A stretch of DNA of 64,000 bases, taken from NCBI RefSeq assembly GCF_022539505.1, contig NC_061514.1, forward strand, positions 217,023,837-217,087,836. Reading direction: 5' to 3'. Under the pieces are notes generated by a model. That model did no database searches. It saw only the letters and a program-made list of their open reading frames with translations, and was not told where the DNA came from. How positions within the stretch are numbered: the first letter of the stretch is position 1; each line of letters starts with the position of its first letter. The translations under genes were made by a program, and so were the position numbers. Of this stretch, positions 12,407 to 23,966 are shown piece by piece. This stretch comes from Lolium rigidum (taxonomy: Eukaryota > Streptophyta > Magnoliopsida > Poales > Poaceae).

Positions 12407-12931
12407 ACCGGGCTGTCCGGTCATGGGTCCGGTCGACCGGGCCTGCGACCGGGCTGTCCGGTCATGGGTCCGGTCGACCGGGCGCAAACCGGAAATCTGC
12501 GAAGTTTCCGGTCGTCTCCCGGTACGAGGGAGCTGGCCCGGTTTGCGCCCGGTTGACCGGGCCTGTGACCGAGGCGTCCGGTTGTGGGTCCGGTCCGACC
12601 GGGTCCTGGACCGGCCAGCGTCTGTCTCTTCCTTGGAGCGCTTCGAGCGACGTCGGCTTCGGCTTCATGATCATCTCCATGTCCAGCTGCTTCTCTCCCT
12701 CCCTTGACCTTGGCGCCTCCTCCTCTCCGGGGTCTTGATGCGCCTTGTACCTAATGACACATAGCACGTCGGCATGAGGTAGCAATCCATCCAAAGGGGT
12801 ACCAAGATCAAGGGTGGTGAGGAGCGAATTCACCTCATCATGTAGAGCCTTGACTCGGGCTCGTGTCATCGGTCCACTTGGGGGACTAGTTGGTCTTGAT
12901 GTAGTGTCGTCGGTGAGCGGGGCTACATCAT
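12407..12931 (-). repeat. Family C LTR fragment, minus strand
   Basis: On the minus strand it begins TGATGTAGCCCCGCTC at 12931, and its translation carries GPMTRARVKALHDEV, the LTR-encoded tail seen in G1 and degenerate in C1/C2. The CCGG-rich tract follows, cut by T1 at 12406. It interrupts the A1 3' LTR between the CTACATCA end and TGTTG. The rest is hidden by T1 and the gap. Confidence 0.75.
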
Positions 12932-14300
12932 GTTGACAAGCAGTTTCGATGAAGGATTCACTGTAAATGCTCACAGACAAGTATTCAGGGGGTTTTGATG
13001 TAACAGATGAATAAAGTACGAGTAAGTAAAGTGCGAGAGTAATAATTGCAGCGAGTGGCCCAATCCTTTTTAGCACAAAGGACAAGCCGATTTGTTTACT
13101 TATAACAACCAAACGTTCTCGAGGACACACGGGATTTTAGTCTAGTACTTTCGCTACATACGGCTAATTAATCTTCATTGTTTTGATAAGTGTTGTGTGT
13201 GTGAACCTATGCTAATGTACCGCCCTTCCTAGGACTAATACATACTTGTGATTATACCCCTTGCAAGCATCCGCAACTACAAGAAAGTAATTAAGATAAA
13301 TCTAACCACATCCTTAAACTCTGAGATCCTGCTATCCCTCCTGCATCGATATACCAACGGGGGCTCAGGTTTCGTCACTCCGGCAACCCCGCAATTGGCA
13401 AACGAGTACAAGATGCATTCCCCTAGGCCCATAAAGGTGAAGTGTCGTGTAGTCGACGTTCACACGACACCACTAGAAGAATAACACCACAACTTAAATA
13501 TCATAACATTGAATATTACTCAACCATACTTCACTACTAACATTTAGACTTCACCCATGTCCTCAAGAACTAAACGAACTACTCACGAGACATCATATGG
13601 AACATGATCAGAGGTGATATGATGATGAATAACAATCTGAACATAAACCTTGGTTCAACGGTTTCACTCAATAGCATCAATAACAAGTAGAAACCAACAC
13701 CGGGAGAGTTTCCCCTATCAAACAATCAAGATCAAACCCAAATTGTTACAACGGTGACGGCGTGCAGCGGTGGAGACGGCGGTGATGATGATGAAGATGA
13801 TGATGATGGTGATGGAGATGATGTCCAGCTCGATGACGGTGACGATGGCGTCGATTTCCCCCTCCGGGAGGGAATTTCCCCGGTGGATCTCAGCCTGCCG
13901 GAGAGCTCTTTTCTCTCTGGTGTTCTCCGCCCCGCAGAGGCGGTTGTGGCTCTTCGCGATGTACCCCTGGAGCTTAGGTTTTCGGGACGAAGGCGTACGC
14001 GAAGAAAAGGAGGCGAGAGGGGGTTGTGGGCCCCCTCCTCACAGGGCGGCGCGGCCAGGCCTTGGGCCGCACCGGCCTATGGGGTGGGCCCACCTCGGGT
14101 CCCCTCGGCTCCCCCTTCTGGCTCCCTTCATTCTGACGGCGCTTTTTCCAGCAGAATCATGACTCCGGTGCGCGATCCTCCAATAATCATGAAACATGCA
14201 AAATAGATGAAATAACATAAGTATTATCTCCAAATATGAAATATATCAATGAATAACAACAAATTATGATATAAAATAGTGATGCAAATTGGACGTATCA
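12932..14300 (-). repeat. A1 3' LTR, distal end missing
   Basis: It matches the A1 5' LTR closely from the TGATACGTCCAATTTG start (at 14300) to GTTGACAAGCAG near 12932, after which a family C LTR interrupts it. The terminal ~75 bp, ending at ATCA, are absent. A GAT-rich tract (13776-13850) and a GC-rich R region are shared with the 5' LTR. Confidence 0.9.
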
Positions 14301-14940
14301 ACTCCCCCAAGCTTAGACTTCGCTTGTCCCCAAGCGAAACCGAACTCGGTAAACAGGACCACATGTTTATGGAGTGAAGAGTCGATAAATCAAATACGGA
14401 CAAGAAGCATCATATTCATTCACACAAGACATTCTAGTGAACAACTTCCTCATATAACTCAACTTGAAACAAGTATAAGGTAATCACAAATAAAGGTGCA
14501 TAAGAAATCATAGTTGGTGATGGCAAACTTCGTTCTTCGTCGAGAGAACAATTAACGAGTTATTCTTATCTATCGAGCAGCGCTCTCATGTTAAAGTTTA
14601 TATGGCTCATCTTGCATACTCAATCATAATGATCATTGATAACTTTCAAAGCTATATTCATTCGGATAAAACTTGTACTAAACAAGGAAGAGTAAAAGAC
14701 ATGATGAAGCAAATCACAATATAATGGTTTGATCACAACAACTCAAATGCTTGCTTGAGATGGAGGGAAATAGGTTTATCGACTCAACATAAAGTAAAAG
14801 ACAGGCCCTTCGCGAGAGGAAGCAGGGATTAAATCATGTGCTAGAGCTTTTTCAGTTTTGAAATCATATAAAGAGAATAAAAGTAATATTTTGAGAGGTG
14901 TTTGTTGTTGTCAACGATCGGTAGCGGGTACTCTAACCCC
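14301..14940 (-). other. A1 3' interior, non-coding
   Basis: The terminal PPT is directly next to the LTR (minus strand AAGCTTGGGGGAGT). No coding segment. The right end, at TCTAA, continues after the solo LTR at 16533. Confidence 0.8.
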
Positions 14941-16532
14941 CGATGCGTGTAGTTGACACGTCCGTTGGGAACCCCAAGAGGAAGGTGTGATGCGCACAGC
15001 GGCAAGTTTCCCTCAGTAAGAAACCAAGGTTTAATCGAACCGAGTAGGAGTCAAGAAGCACGTTGAAGGTTGATGGCGGCGGGATGTAGTGCGGCGCAAC
15101 ACCAGAGATTTCGGCGCCAACGTGGAACCTGCACAACACAACCAAAGTACTTTGCCCCAAAGAAACAGTGAGGTTGTCAATCTCACCGGCTTGCTGTAAC
15201 AAAGGATTAACCGTATTGTGTGGAAGATGATTGTTTGCGAGAAAACAATAAAACAAGTATTGCGATAGATTGTATGCGATGTAAAGAATAGGACCGGGGT
15301 CCACAGTTCACTAGAGGTGTCTCTCCCATAAGATAAAAGCATGTTGGGTGAACAAATTACAGTCGGGCAATTGACAAATAGAGAGGGCATAACAATGCAC
15401 ATACATGACATGATAAATATAGTGAGATTTAATTGGGCATTACGACAAAGTACATAGACCGCTATCCAGCATGCATCTATGCCTAAAAAGTCCACCTTCA
15501 GGTTATCATCCGAACCCCTTCCAGTATTAAGTTGCAAAACAACAACGATTGCATTAAGTATGGTGCGTAATGTAATCAATAACTACATCCTTAGACATAG
15601 CATCAATGTTTTATCCCTAGTGGCAACAGGACATCCACAACCTTAGAACTTTCTGTCACTGTCCCAGATTTAATGGAGGCATGAACCCACTATCGAGCAT
15701 AAATACTCCCTCTTGGAGTTAAGAGCAAAAACTTGGCCGGAGCCTCTACTAATAACGGAGAGCATGCAAGATCATAAACAACACATAGGTAATAACTTGA
15801 TAATTAACATAACATAGTATTCTCTATCCATCGGATCTCGACAAACACAACATATAGTATTACGGATAGATGATCTTGATCATGTTAGGCAGCTCACAAG
15901 ATCCAACAATGAAGCACAATGAGGAGAAGACAACCATCTAGCTACTGCTATGGACCCATAGTCCAGGGGTGAACTACTCACTCATCACTCCGGAGGCGAC
16001 CATGGCGGTGAAGAGTCCTCCGGGAGATGAATCCCCTCTCCGGCGGGGTGCCGGAGGAGATCTCCGAATCCCCGAGATGGGATTGGCGGCGGCGGCGTCT
16101 CGGTAAGGTTTTCCGTATCGTGGCTCTCGGTGCCGGGGGTTTCGCGACGGAGGCTATTTGTAGGCGGAAGGGCAGGTAAAGAGGCGGCACGAGGGGCCCA
16201 CACCATAGGTCGGCGCGGCCGGGGCCCGGGCCGCGCCGCCCTGGTGTGTCGCCACCTCGTGGCCCCACTTCGACTCTCCTTCGGTCTTCCGGAAGCTTCG
16301 TGGCAAAATAGGACCCCGGGCGTTGATTTCGTCCAATTCCGAGAATATTTCTTTACTAGGATTTCTGAAACCAAAAACAGCTAGAAACAAAGAATCGGCT
16401 CTTCGGCATCTTGTTAATAGGTTAGTTCCAGAAAATGCACGAATATGACATAAAGTGTGCATAAAACATGTAGATATCATCAATAATGTGGCATGGAACA
16501 TAAGAAATTATCGATACGTCGGAGACGTATCA
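14941..16532 (-). repeat. Solo family S LTR inside A1
   Basis: A whole LTR (minus strand TGATACGTCTCC at 16532, ending ACGCATC at 14941-14942) with no interior. It is flanked on both sides by CCCCC, a 5-bp TSD; the terminal T of the LTR next to the left copy appears lost. A1 sequence resumes immediately on each side. It was formed by recombination between two LTRs. Confidence 0.9.
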
Positions 16533-17575
16533 CCCCCTTGCCAGACAAACTCTCGAAGAGAAGCTCCCATTAAGGCATTTTCATTTTGGGTGGCACCCCT
16601 TCCAACCTTACTTTCACAAACCATGGCTAACCGAATCCTCGGGTGCCTGCCAACAATCTCATACCATGAAGGAGTGCCTTTTTATTTTAGTTTTATTTAG
16701 ATGACACTCCTCCCAACCTTTGCTTTCTCAAGCCATGGCTAACCGAATCCTCGGGTGCCGTCCAACAATCACATACCATGGAGGAGTGTCTATTTGTAGT
16801 ATCATGAAGGTTAATTAATCGGGGCTGGGAACCCCATTGCCGACTCTTTTTGCAAAATTATTGGATAAGTGGATGAAGCCACTAGTCCATTGGTGAAAGT
16901 TGCCCAACAAGATTGAAAGATAAAACACCACATACTTCCTCATGAGCCATAAAATATTGACACAAATAAGAGATGATAAATTTTGAATTGTTTAAAGGTA
17001 GCACACGAAGTATTTACTTGGAATGGCAGGAAATACCATGTAGTAGGTAGATATGGTGGACACAAATGGCATAGGTTTCGGTTGAGGTTTAGATGCACGA
17101 GAAGCATTCCCTCTCAATACAGGTCTTTGGCTAGCAAGGTTAATTAGCAAGCACAAAATTTGAGGGAAACAAATGAATATACATGTGATAGAAACAATCA
17201 TGCATCTTTCTTGTAAGCACAAACAATTTTAACTTCAGAATAATAAGCTATGAGCTAACAAGAAAGGAAGACAATGAAACAACTATATATATTTCTCTTT
17301 TCTACTTAAACCTCAAGGTGTTGTTGCTATTGATCAATGCTAAGTTTGCCAAAACCAAATAGATTTACTCAATGCTCCCAAAGTGGTACCAATACTAAAA
17401 TCAAGATCAATCATATAATAGAAATTGCAAACTAAAATAAGGTGTGCAATATGTAAATGATAAGACTTCTCATTAATATTTCATAACGATAACTCACACC
17501 AAGGGATACATAGACAACCGACTAAAGGAGAGATACTTCCACACTGCAACCCATCTTTTATGATAACTTCCGTAC
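16533..17575 (-). other. A1 3' interior, non-coding, with an internal duplication
   Basis: No coding segment. A sequence containing CATGGCTAACCGAATCCTCG occurs at about 16620 and again at about 16733, a tandem duplication of about 110 bp; the same module is single in S1 near 6370. Confidence 0.7.
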
Positions 17576-18187
17576 TCATGATATGACACTACTTGATAGT
17601 AAAAAGTAAAAGGTAGTGATGATGTGATACCGCGGCACTCCCCCAAGCTTGGAACAAACCAAGGGGATGCCAATACCGATGATGAAATACTCCTTTGGCG
17701 ATGGTGGTGATGAATTCCCATCATCAGACTTCCAAGGAAGAGGCTCTCCATCAACAAACGACATCTTGGTCTCGGGAATCCTGAAACTAGCAGCATGGCT
17801 TATGTGTTTAAACCTGTTTTCATACTCACAGTTCTGATTCTGAACGTCATAGAGTTGAGCTTGGAGGTTGTTGGTGGTGTCGTGAAGTGAGAGGATGTCG
17901 CCCCATAGCTTTGCAGTTTCCTTCTCGTGTTCAGCAATGAGTTCAGACACAATCTTGTGGAAGATATCCACCTCACGCTCAGCCATCTTCTTGTAGTTGA
18001 AGACCTCTTGTTCTAGCTTCTCCATCCTGTCTTACAAGCTTCCTTCTCCTTTAGGACCCTGGACATCTTTGATCTGCAGCTCCCCATCAACGAGCAGCAA
18101 CTCCTTGGGATGCATCCTCAGCTTGTTCATGTACAAGTTGTCAACGTCCTTGCAGGAGCTGTCCTTCGGAGTTTCTGACCAAGACAT
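17576..18187 (-). pseudogene. A1 third ORF (Athila 3' ORF) with one in-frame stop
   Basis: The start is ATG at 18187 (MSWSETPKDSSCK). The frame runs 51 codons to a TAA at 18034-18032, then continues unchanged from MEKLEQEVFNYKK at 18025 to 17576. The second part is a strong coiled-coil candidate with heptad-like Leu, Glu and Lys spacing. The ORF lies downstream of integrase, where Athila elements carry an extra or 'env-like' ORF. I see no signal peptide or membrane span, so calling it an envelope protein is not justified. A second PPT-like motif (minus strand AAGCTTGGGGGAG) overlaps its 3' end near 17640. Confidence 0.6.
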
Positions 18188-18529
18188 GATACCTCTAGAT
18201 CCGAAGCAAATCCTGGCAGAAACAACTCGAAACAAAACGCGTCGAGAAAACGATATACGGACCTCCGTGGGTCGGGGGATTATATAGCAGGAATTTGTAT
18301 GTCATAAGGAAAGTACCAGGTCGAACCGGAGTCGGAAAGAAGCGACGAGGCGGCCAGCTCATAGGGCGGCGCGGGCCAAGCCCTGGCCGCGCCGGCCTAT
18401 GGGGGCACGCCCTCGCGCGTCTCCTCCACTCCGTTTCGATCTCGTAATTTTTCATATTTTCCAAAAACAAGCAAAAATATTGTTCGGAAAGTAAATCGCG
18501 AACTTTTTATTACCTGTATTGTTACCTAT

Positions 18530-18752
18530 TCAAAGTCGAGTTCCAGCGGATCTGTCAATTTGACCTTTGATGAAAGCCTCTGGTGTTTCCACTCGAATAA
18601 CATCAACATCTACATTATAAGAATCACCTGAGATATAATGCTTGAGTCTTTGTCCATTCACCACTTGCGTGGCATTGCCTTGGAGAGAACTAATTGCTCC
18701 TGAACGATACACCTCCTCAACAACATATGGTCCTTCCCATTTCGAGAGTAAT
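18530..18752 (-). pseudogene. A1 integrase C-terminal end (beyond the C1 insertion)
   Basis: The minus strand continues the integrase from FFAGKL (on the far side of C1, near 26430) with LLSKWEGPYVVEEVYRSG, then QVVNGQRLKHYISGD, and ends in a stop near 18530. This is the GPY/F-type tail of gypsy integrase. The frame would be continuous if the C1 element and one GTAAT were removed, so C1 itself broke this gene. Confidence 0.85.
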
Positions 18753-19594
18753 TGATGCAGCCCGACCTTCGGTCTCCACCGCATCATGTGCGTCAACCCC
18801 GACACGTCACGCAAAGGTGAATCTTCTCCTTTATGCGTGCCTACAATTGTCTCTCATGAATGGTATGCTACTTCATCCTCCTTCATATGACCATGATAGG
18901 AACACATCGCCAAGTACGGAGGAAGTGGACGACACCATGGAGGCTCGAGGACTCAAGGCCGAGGTCACGGAGGCATGGAAGAGAAGAAGGAAGAAGAGCG
19001 CCCGAGGTCGCCAAGAAGAGACGGTGCATGAAGCACGACTGCTCGGATTATCCGCCCGACTAAGGCCGGACAATCCGCCCCCCCTATGCGTCCAAGTCAA
19101 TTCGGGCCAAGTCCCATGTACCCCCTTGTATGCCTAAACTACCCCTCCTTAGTGGCTCCCTATATATAGGCTCCCACCTCCCCCTTCATTAGGTTAGAGT
19201 TGATGAACTAGAATTTGGCTCATGCCTCCACCATCCCTTTGGGATTAGGAAAATCCCCTCCTTAGATTACCATAATCTATTGTACAAGGCACTCCTTATA
19301 TGATTAGTCTCTCACATTTGTGATTCTACCACCGGTCTCTCACTCGTGTGATTCCACCGATCGTATACCGATCTTCCTCTCGGGGATTCTACCGCGTGTC
19401 TCTCCCTTGAGAGATTCTATCGGGATAGTGGTTCGGGCTATCGGGAGTAAACCGGAATTGTATCGGGTTGTGTTGCGTGCGTTCGCGTGTGTTCATCGAG
19501 TTCTTCGCCGTGTTCTTCGTGTTCTTCATCTCCCCCGCGTTTTCCTCGGTCAATTCGTGAGATCGGGCAACCCACGTGGCCTTAGGCCGCATCA
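18753..19594 (+). repeat. C1 5' LTR (842 bp)
   Basis: It runs TGATGCAGCCCGACC to GGCCTTAGGCCGCATCA. The TATA-like CTATATATAGG is near 19159. The last 17 bases form the GGCC-TTA-GGCC hairpin next to the PBS. Confidence 0.92.
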
Positions 19595-19596
19595 TA

Positions 19597-19608
19597 TGGT
19601 ATCAGAGC
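19597..19608 (+). promoter_or_regulatory. C1 primer-binding site
   Basis: TGGTATCAGAGC, two bases after the LTR, complementary to the 3' end of plant initiator-Met tRNA. Confidence 0.9.
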
Positions 19609-20273
19609 ACATGTTGTCACGAATTTAACCCCCCAATTTCGCCAATTTTCGCCCAAAAATTTTCCCAAAAAATTGCCCCAAAAAAAATAGCTCGAAAATT
19701 GATCTCCGAATTTGTTGAGTTTTTTGTGGTTTTGATCCACAGATCTGATGTTATAGTGGTTGATCTACTTGTTCCCCACTTTTTCCCTTTCAATTCCGTT
19801 CATTTTGGTGCGAATTTGAGAAAATTTGGTCCGGTTCTCCTCAAGAACAGCTCACGTGTTCATCTTCTTCCCAAGTCCCTCACCACCGCGCAGCTGCCCC
19901 TTCCTTCTCGATCCCGTTTCGGCTCCACTCGCTGCCGCTCGCATCCGGCAGCTGCTCACCGCGCCTCCCTCCCGCCTGAAAGCCGTCTTCCTCCATTCAT
20001 CTTGCCCCGCGCCAAATCACCAGGAGCACCACGTCCTTCCGCTCGCCCAGCGCCAAGCAGCAGCAGCCACGCACTCCACCGCCTGGCCCCGTCCCGCGCC
20101 CCGCTCGCCCTGGACACAGTCCAATCACGCCACGTCGCAGCATACTACAGCTGCCGCCCAGCTCGCCCCTGGCCCCAACCTCCACACGCAGGCCACCCAG
20201 GCACCCGGCCGCTTCCCGCAGCAGCTGCTTAGCCGCGCCGCCCAGCTCACCTGCTTCCGCGCGTTTGCTCCCT
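19609..20273 (+). other. C1 leader, first part, non-coding
   Basis: GC-rich, proline/alanine-like reading frames without gene features. It ends at the left TSD copy of the Mutator-like element. Confidence 0.7.
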
Positions 20274-20282
20274 GGCCAAGGC

Positions 20283-20400
20283 GAGTAAATTACATATACA
20301 TACCACTTTTGGGGCAACGGTTGCGAGTAGGTACCAACTTTGGTAATTTTTTCAAGTAAGTGCAACTTCTGGGGCAGTTCGTAACAAATAGAGCAACTCT
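20283..20400 (+). repeat. MULE left TIR
   Basis: 118 bp, inverted partner at 22416-22533; about nine in ten bases match by eye. Confidence 0.9.
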
Positions 20401-21387
20401 AGAGCTAACAGTGAATTAAGCACGCGGACCCACTGTCAGGTATGACATGCACAGACGCCCGTCTGCCCGCTGCCGTTTAGGGCCCGAGCCGGTTTAGGTG
20501 GACGTGCATGTGCATGGCTGTTATCCGTTTGATGACAATATGGTTACGCATATTTTTTAGTGGTGCCGCTAGCTGCGTGTTACGCGCATCTTTTTTAGTG
20601 GTGCCGGTAGTTACATGTTACGAATCTCCTCTTCGTTTGTTGTTTGAGCGAATTACACTTGAGGTCCCCCCTCGAACTAATTCATCAGTCAGTTAAGTCC
20701 TCCCGCGCGGTGGCCAGGTGGTTTAATATTTTATCTGTTTTTTTTTGGAGCAAAATAATCGGCGCGGTGACCAGATTTTTTGCGACGAATCGATCCGTAA
20801 TGAACGACAATGTCGTCTGAGGCAATTATCGCTCACAGGTGAGGTGCATTGAGGCAGTTCTTGCTTGTTGCAGTTAGGCGAAAAAGCGGACACTAATCTC
20901 GTTCAATCCGAGAATCATGACTTGTTTTGGTTAATTTCCTGTGATAGATATGTTAGTTTGATTCCTTGTCGTGGAGTAGGAGTAAAAAAATTCAAATTTA
21001 GGCAGAATTGTGCAAGTGTTAACTCTGAATTTTTGGTGTTCATAGTGTCATGTTTTGAGTTAAATTCAGTTAGTGTTATCTCTGACAGACAAATGGAGAT
21101 AGACATGGAGTACATTGCTAACACTCATATTAGAAGAGGAACATTGCAACATACATATGACATTGGCACATTGAGATACAAGTGCAGTACTAACAACATG
21201 ACAACAGCTCATTGGCAAATTGAGATACAAGTGCAATAGTAACAACATGACAACAGCAAGTGGCAAATTAACTTTGAAACTAACTAGGAATAGATAGCAC
21301 ATTACTGTTTCTTGCAACTCATGCTGTTGGACACCTTCTTTGCAAACCCTTGGATGCCTTTCTTTATCTTGCACAACATGACAGCAG

Positions 21388-21885
21388 CTAGCATTGACTC
21401 CTCTTTTTTTTAGGAACAAATAAAGGATCAAATGCTAGTCTTCCAGGGTATTTAACATCTTCATCTGCAGTGGAGCCATACACTCTAGGTTGTTTTGGTT
21501 GGGTAGGCTGAGCAGAGGTTGTTATCTCAGACATAACATGCCTATTTGCAGGAGAGTAGACCATGCCATGACCTAGCTCTTCTAGGCCAGCTGCAGCATC
21601 TACTTCTAGAGCTAGCCTATGTAGCCTATTCCTCTCTGCTGCTGCCTCCCTCTCCTCAGCACTTCTTCTGTGGTAGACTAGCAATTCTTTCTCTCTTCTT
21701 CTATATTCCCTTGCACTAGCACTTGAGCTCAACAATGGAGCAGAGCTTTTTCTGGAACCAGTGCTTCTTCTTTTTTTTTCAGCCCACTCAATGTGTTCCA
21801 TGGTTGAGCTCAATTTGGCCAGGCAGCACATTGTGGCACCCATATTTAAGGTGGATGTGGCAGGATCATGACAATGCTCACACAC
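21388..21885 (-). CDS. Unrecognised 165-aa ORF inside the MULE
   Basis: I do not recognise this protein. It starts MCEHCHDPATSTL, has a Ser-rich stretch, then a charged, probably helical segment (EYRRREKELLVYHRRS, EEREAAAERNRLHRL), a Gly-Leu-Glu rich part and a basic C-terminus (VPKKKRSQC). The frame continues upstream of this Met with more Cys (CLVCEHCH), so the true 5' part may be an earlier exon or a truncated gene. A CxxCH pair plus coiled coil fits a captured host-gene fragment better than a Mutator transposase, whose DDE and CCHC motifs I do not see. It may be translated or merely a passenger. Confidence 0.4.
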   Translation of the reverse strand: MCEHCHDPATSTLNMGATMCCLAKLSSTMEHIEWAEKKRRSTGSRKSSAPLLSSSASAREYRRREKELLVYHRRSAEEREAAAERNRLHRLALEVDAAAGLEELGHGMVYSPANRHVMSEITTSAQPTQPKQPRVYGSTADEDVKYPGRLAFDPLFVPKKKRSQC

Positions 21886-22415
21886 AAGGCAACAGTACTT
21901 TTAATGAGACAAGCATTGACAATTCAAATCAACTTGACATATCACTGTTGAATGATTCTTTGTCTTCTTCTTATTTTTTGCAGAAAAGTTGAGCTATGTG
22001 GATGACGCACACTGGAGCTTTCCGCGAGTCACTACTCACTCGTCGCCCTCACCGCGCTGCAGGCCAAGACGCGCGCTGCGCCGGGCGCGGACTCCCCCGT
22101 CTCGCCGCGCTACAGGTCGAGACGCACACCACGCAGGCACGGGCGCAGCAGCGGCGCGCACTGAACGGGCACTGGTGCGGCGCGGGCGGCACATGCGGCG
22201 GCGCGGGCGGCACATGCGGCGGCGCGGGCGGCACAGGCGGCGGCGCGGGCAGCATGCATGGAGGCTCTGCCGCTGAACGTGCGCGGGCAGCATGCATGGA
22301 CGTGCATGGATTTTTTTTAATCCGTATGATGTTTAACCGGGCTCGGACCAAACGGCAGGAAGACGGCCGTTAGCTATGACAAGTGGGCTCGCATGATTAA
22401 CTCGGTGTCAACAAC

Positions 22416-22533
22416 AGAGTTGCTCTATTTGTTACAAGCTGCCCCAGAAGTTGTATTTACTTGTTAAAATTACCAAAGATGGTACCAACTCGCAACTGCT
22501 GCCCCAAAAGTGGTACGTATATGTAATTTACTC
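22416..22533 (-). repeat. MULE right TIR
   Basis: Reverse complement of the left TIR, ending GTATATGTAATTTACTC at the right TSD copy. Confidence 0.9.
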
Positions 22534-22542
22534 GGCCAAGGC

Positions 22543-23966
22543 TCGCACGCCCGAGCTCCACCACCGCGCCACGCACAGGCCAGGCCAGGCCATCCTCCCG
22601 CAGCTCCCGCTCGTGGCCCGCCTGCTCCCTGCCGAACGCCACCACTAGCGCGCGTTTTCCCTGGCCGCATCAAGCAGCACCACCACGCCTCAATCCCACG
22701 CTCCTGCTCAATCTTCTCCGCACCTAGCTGCTCCCTCACGCGCAGAAATTCACCAACCGGAGCCAAACCGGCCGGCAACCGGATGGTCCGGCCCCAGACC
22801 CGGTCAAACCGGTCGCCAACCGGATTTTCGCAATTTTGACTCCACTTTTTGCCCCAAATTTTGACAACTTTCCGGAGCCCGTTTGACTCCAAATTTTAAC
22901 AGCATCCCCCAAATACTCCACATAATCCATCTCTAATTTTTGATGATTTTTGGAACCCAACTTTTGACCTCTCGTTTCGACCTAACTTTTCGGGCTTTGA
23001 CTTAATTTGCTCGGTTTTCGATTTGGAGTGCATCGGTTGTCTATTCCGCTTCCGCGCCTACATCAACACCGCGACGACACCGTTGGCACCCCGGATTCCG
23101 GCGCAACATCGCCACCATCATCGACACCCCTTCGTCATCGCAAGTTCGTGTGCTTGACACCGTCTAACCTTTTCATCTAGGTATAACTTGCACCCCTCAC
23201 CCCTTGTAGCCCGTTTCTTTCTTTGTGTACCTATCCCATTGAGAGTGGCTTTCCGAGCGTTGCGAGGTATTGCACAAGTGTCACGACCGTGAGAGGGTGT
23301 GTGTGTGCGTTGTGTTGAGCAAAGCTCCGAAGCAAGCTCCGTGAGAAAGATACACAAAAGAAGAAAAAGTGTGACATATACATAGAGAAAAAGAAAGCTT
23401 CTAAGCATAGAAAAAAAGTGAAAAAAAAGAGAAAAGAAAAAAGAAATAGAAAAGAGTGTGTGTCCACCGATACCGAGAAGTGCAAAGCTTGTGCGCACTA
23501 AGAGAGAAAAGAGAAGAGTGACATTTGTGCAAATCTTGTTGCTTCTTTCTTGTGCAACCAAGCTACCGTCTCTCTTGTGTTGGCGTGACACCGAGCTTAT
23601 AGTCTTCGTTAGGACCATCCTTGTTACTTGCTCACTTCTTTGGTCGCGCTAACCCCATTGTTCTCCTTTGTGTGTGTTTCCGTGTTTCCTTGACATAGAT
23701 CACCACTCTTGACATTTGACTTTGGATCTTACCCACATTTGACAATAGACTTTTCCGTTGATCTTTTTCGTTTGCTATCCACCCTTACCCACCACATATA
23801 GAGTTCTTAGCCTTTTGTGTGTGCTTTGAGTGTGTGTGTGAGTAACCCCGATACATTTCGACTTTGCTCTTGACTTGAATCATTTTTCCGATACTTTCTT
23901 GAAAGGTGGGATACTTGTGTAGTTTTCCTTCCACCATACATATACACCTATCCTAGTGAGATATAC
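22543..23966 (+). other. C1 leader, second part, non-coding
   Basis: It contains a CCGG-rich degenerate repeat (about 22750-22830), then a segment shared with other family C leaders (AGGTATAACTTGCACCCC near 23179 onward), purine-rich AAAAGAGAAAAG runs and a TTACCCACATTTGACAATAG segment near 23730. Confidence 0.75.

Larger units (their letters stand above)
20283..22533. mobile_element. Mutator-like element (non-autonomous) in the C1 leader
   Basis: Inverted repeats of 118 bp begin GAGTAAATTACATATAC at each end (20283-20400 and 22416-22533). They are flanked by the perfect 9-bp duplication GGCCAAGGC (20274-20282, 22534-22542). Long TIRs with a 9-bp TSD are diagnostic of the Mutator superfamily. 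No MURA transposase is visible. The interior is a mosaic of AT-rich and very GC-rich DNA, including a short tandem repeat of CGGCGCGGGCGGCACATG at about 22180-22250. It may be a Pack-MULE. Confidence 0.92.

Noticed and set aside
13754..14206. Asp-rich and Met-rich frames of 130-150 codons
   Set aside because: Produced by a GAT/GATG tract in the A1 LTR; the same frames appear at 31928-32321 in the other LTR.
18025..18187. Calling the A1 third ORF a retroviral envelope gene
   Set aside because: No signal peptide, transmembrane span or cleavage motif is visible; position alone is not enough.
22036..22307. Overlapping Pro/Ala/Arg-rich frames on both strands
   Set aside because: Created by the short GC-rich tandem repeat inside the MULE; open in nearly all frames, no protein features.
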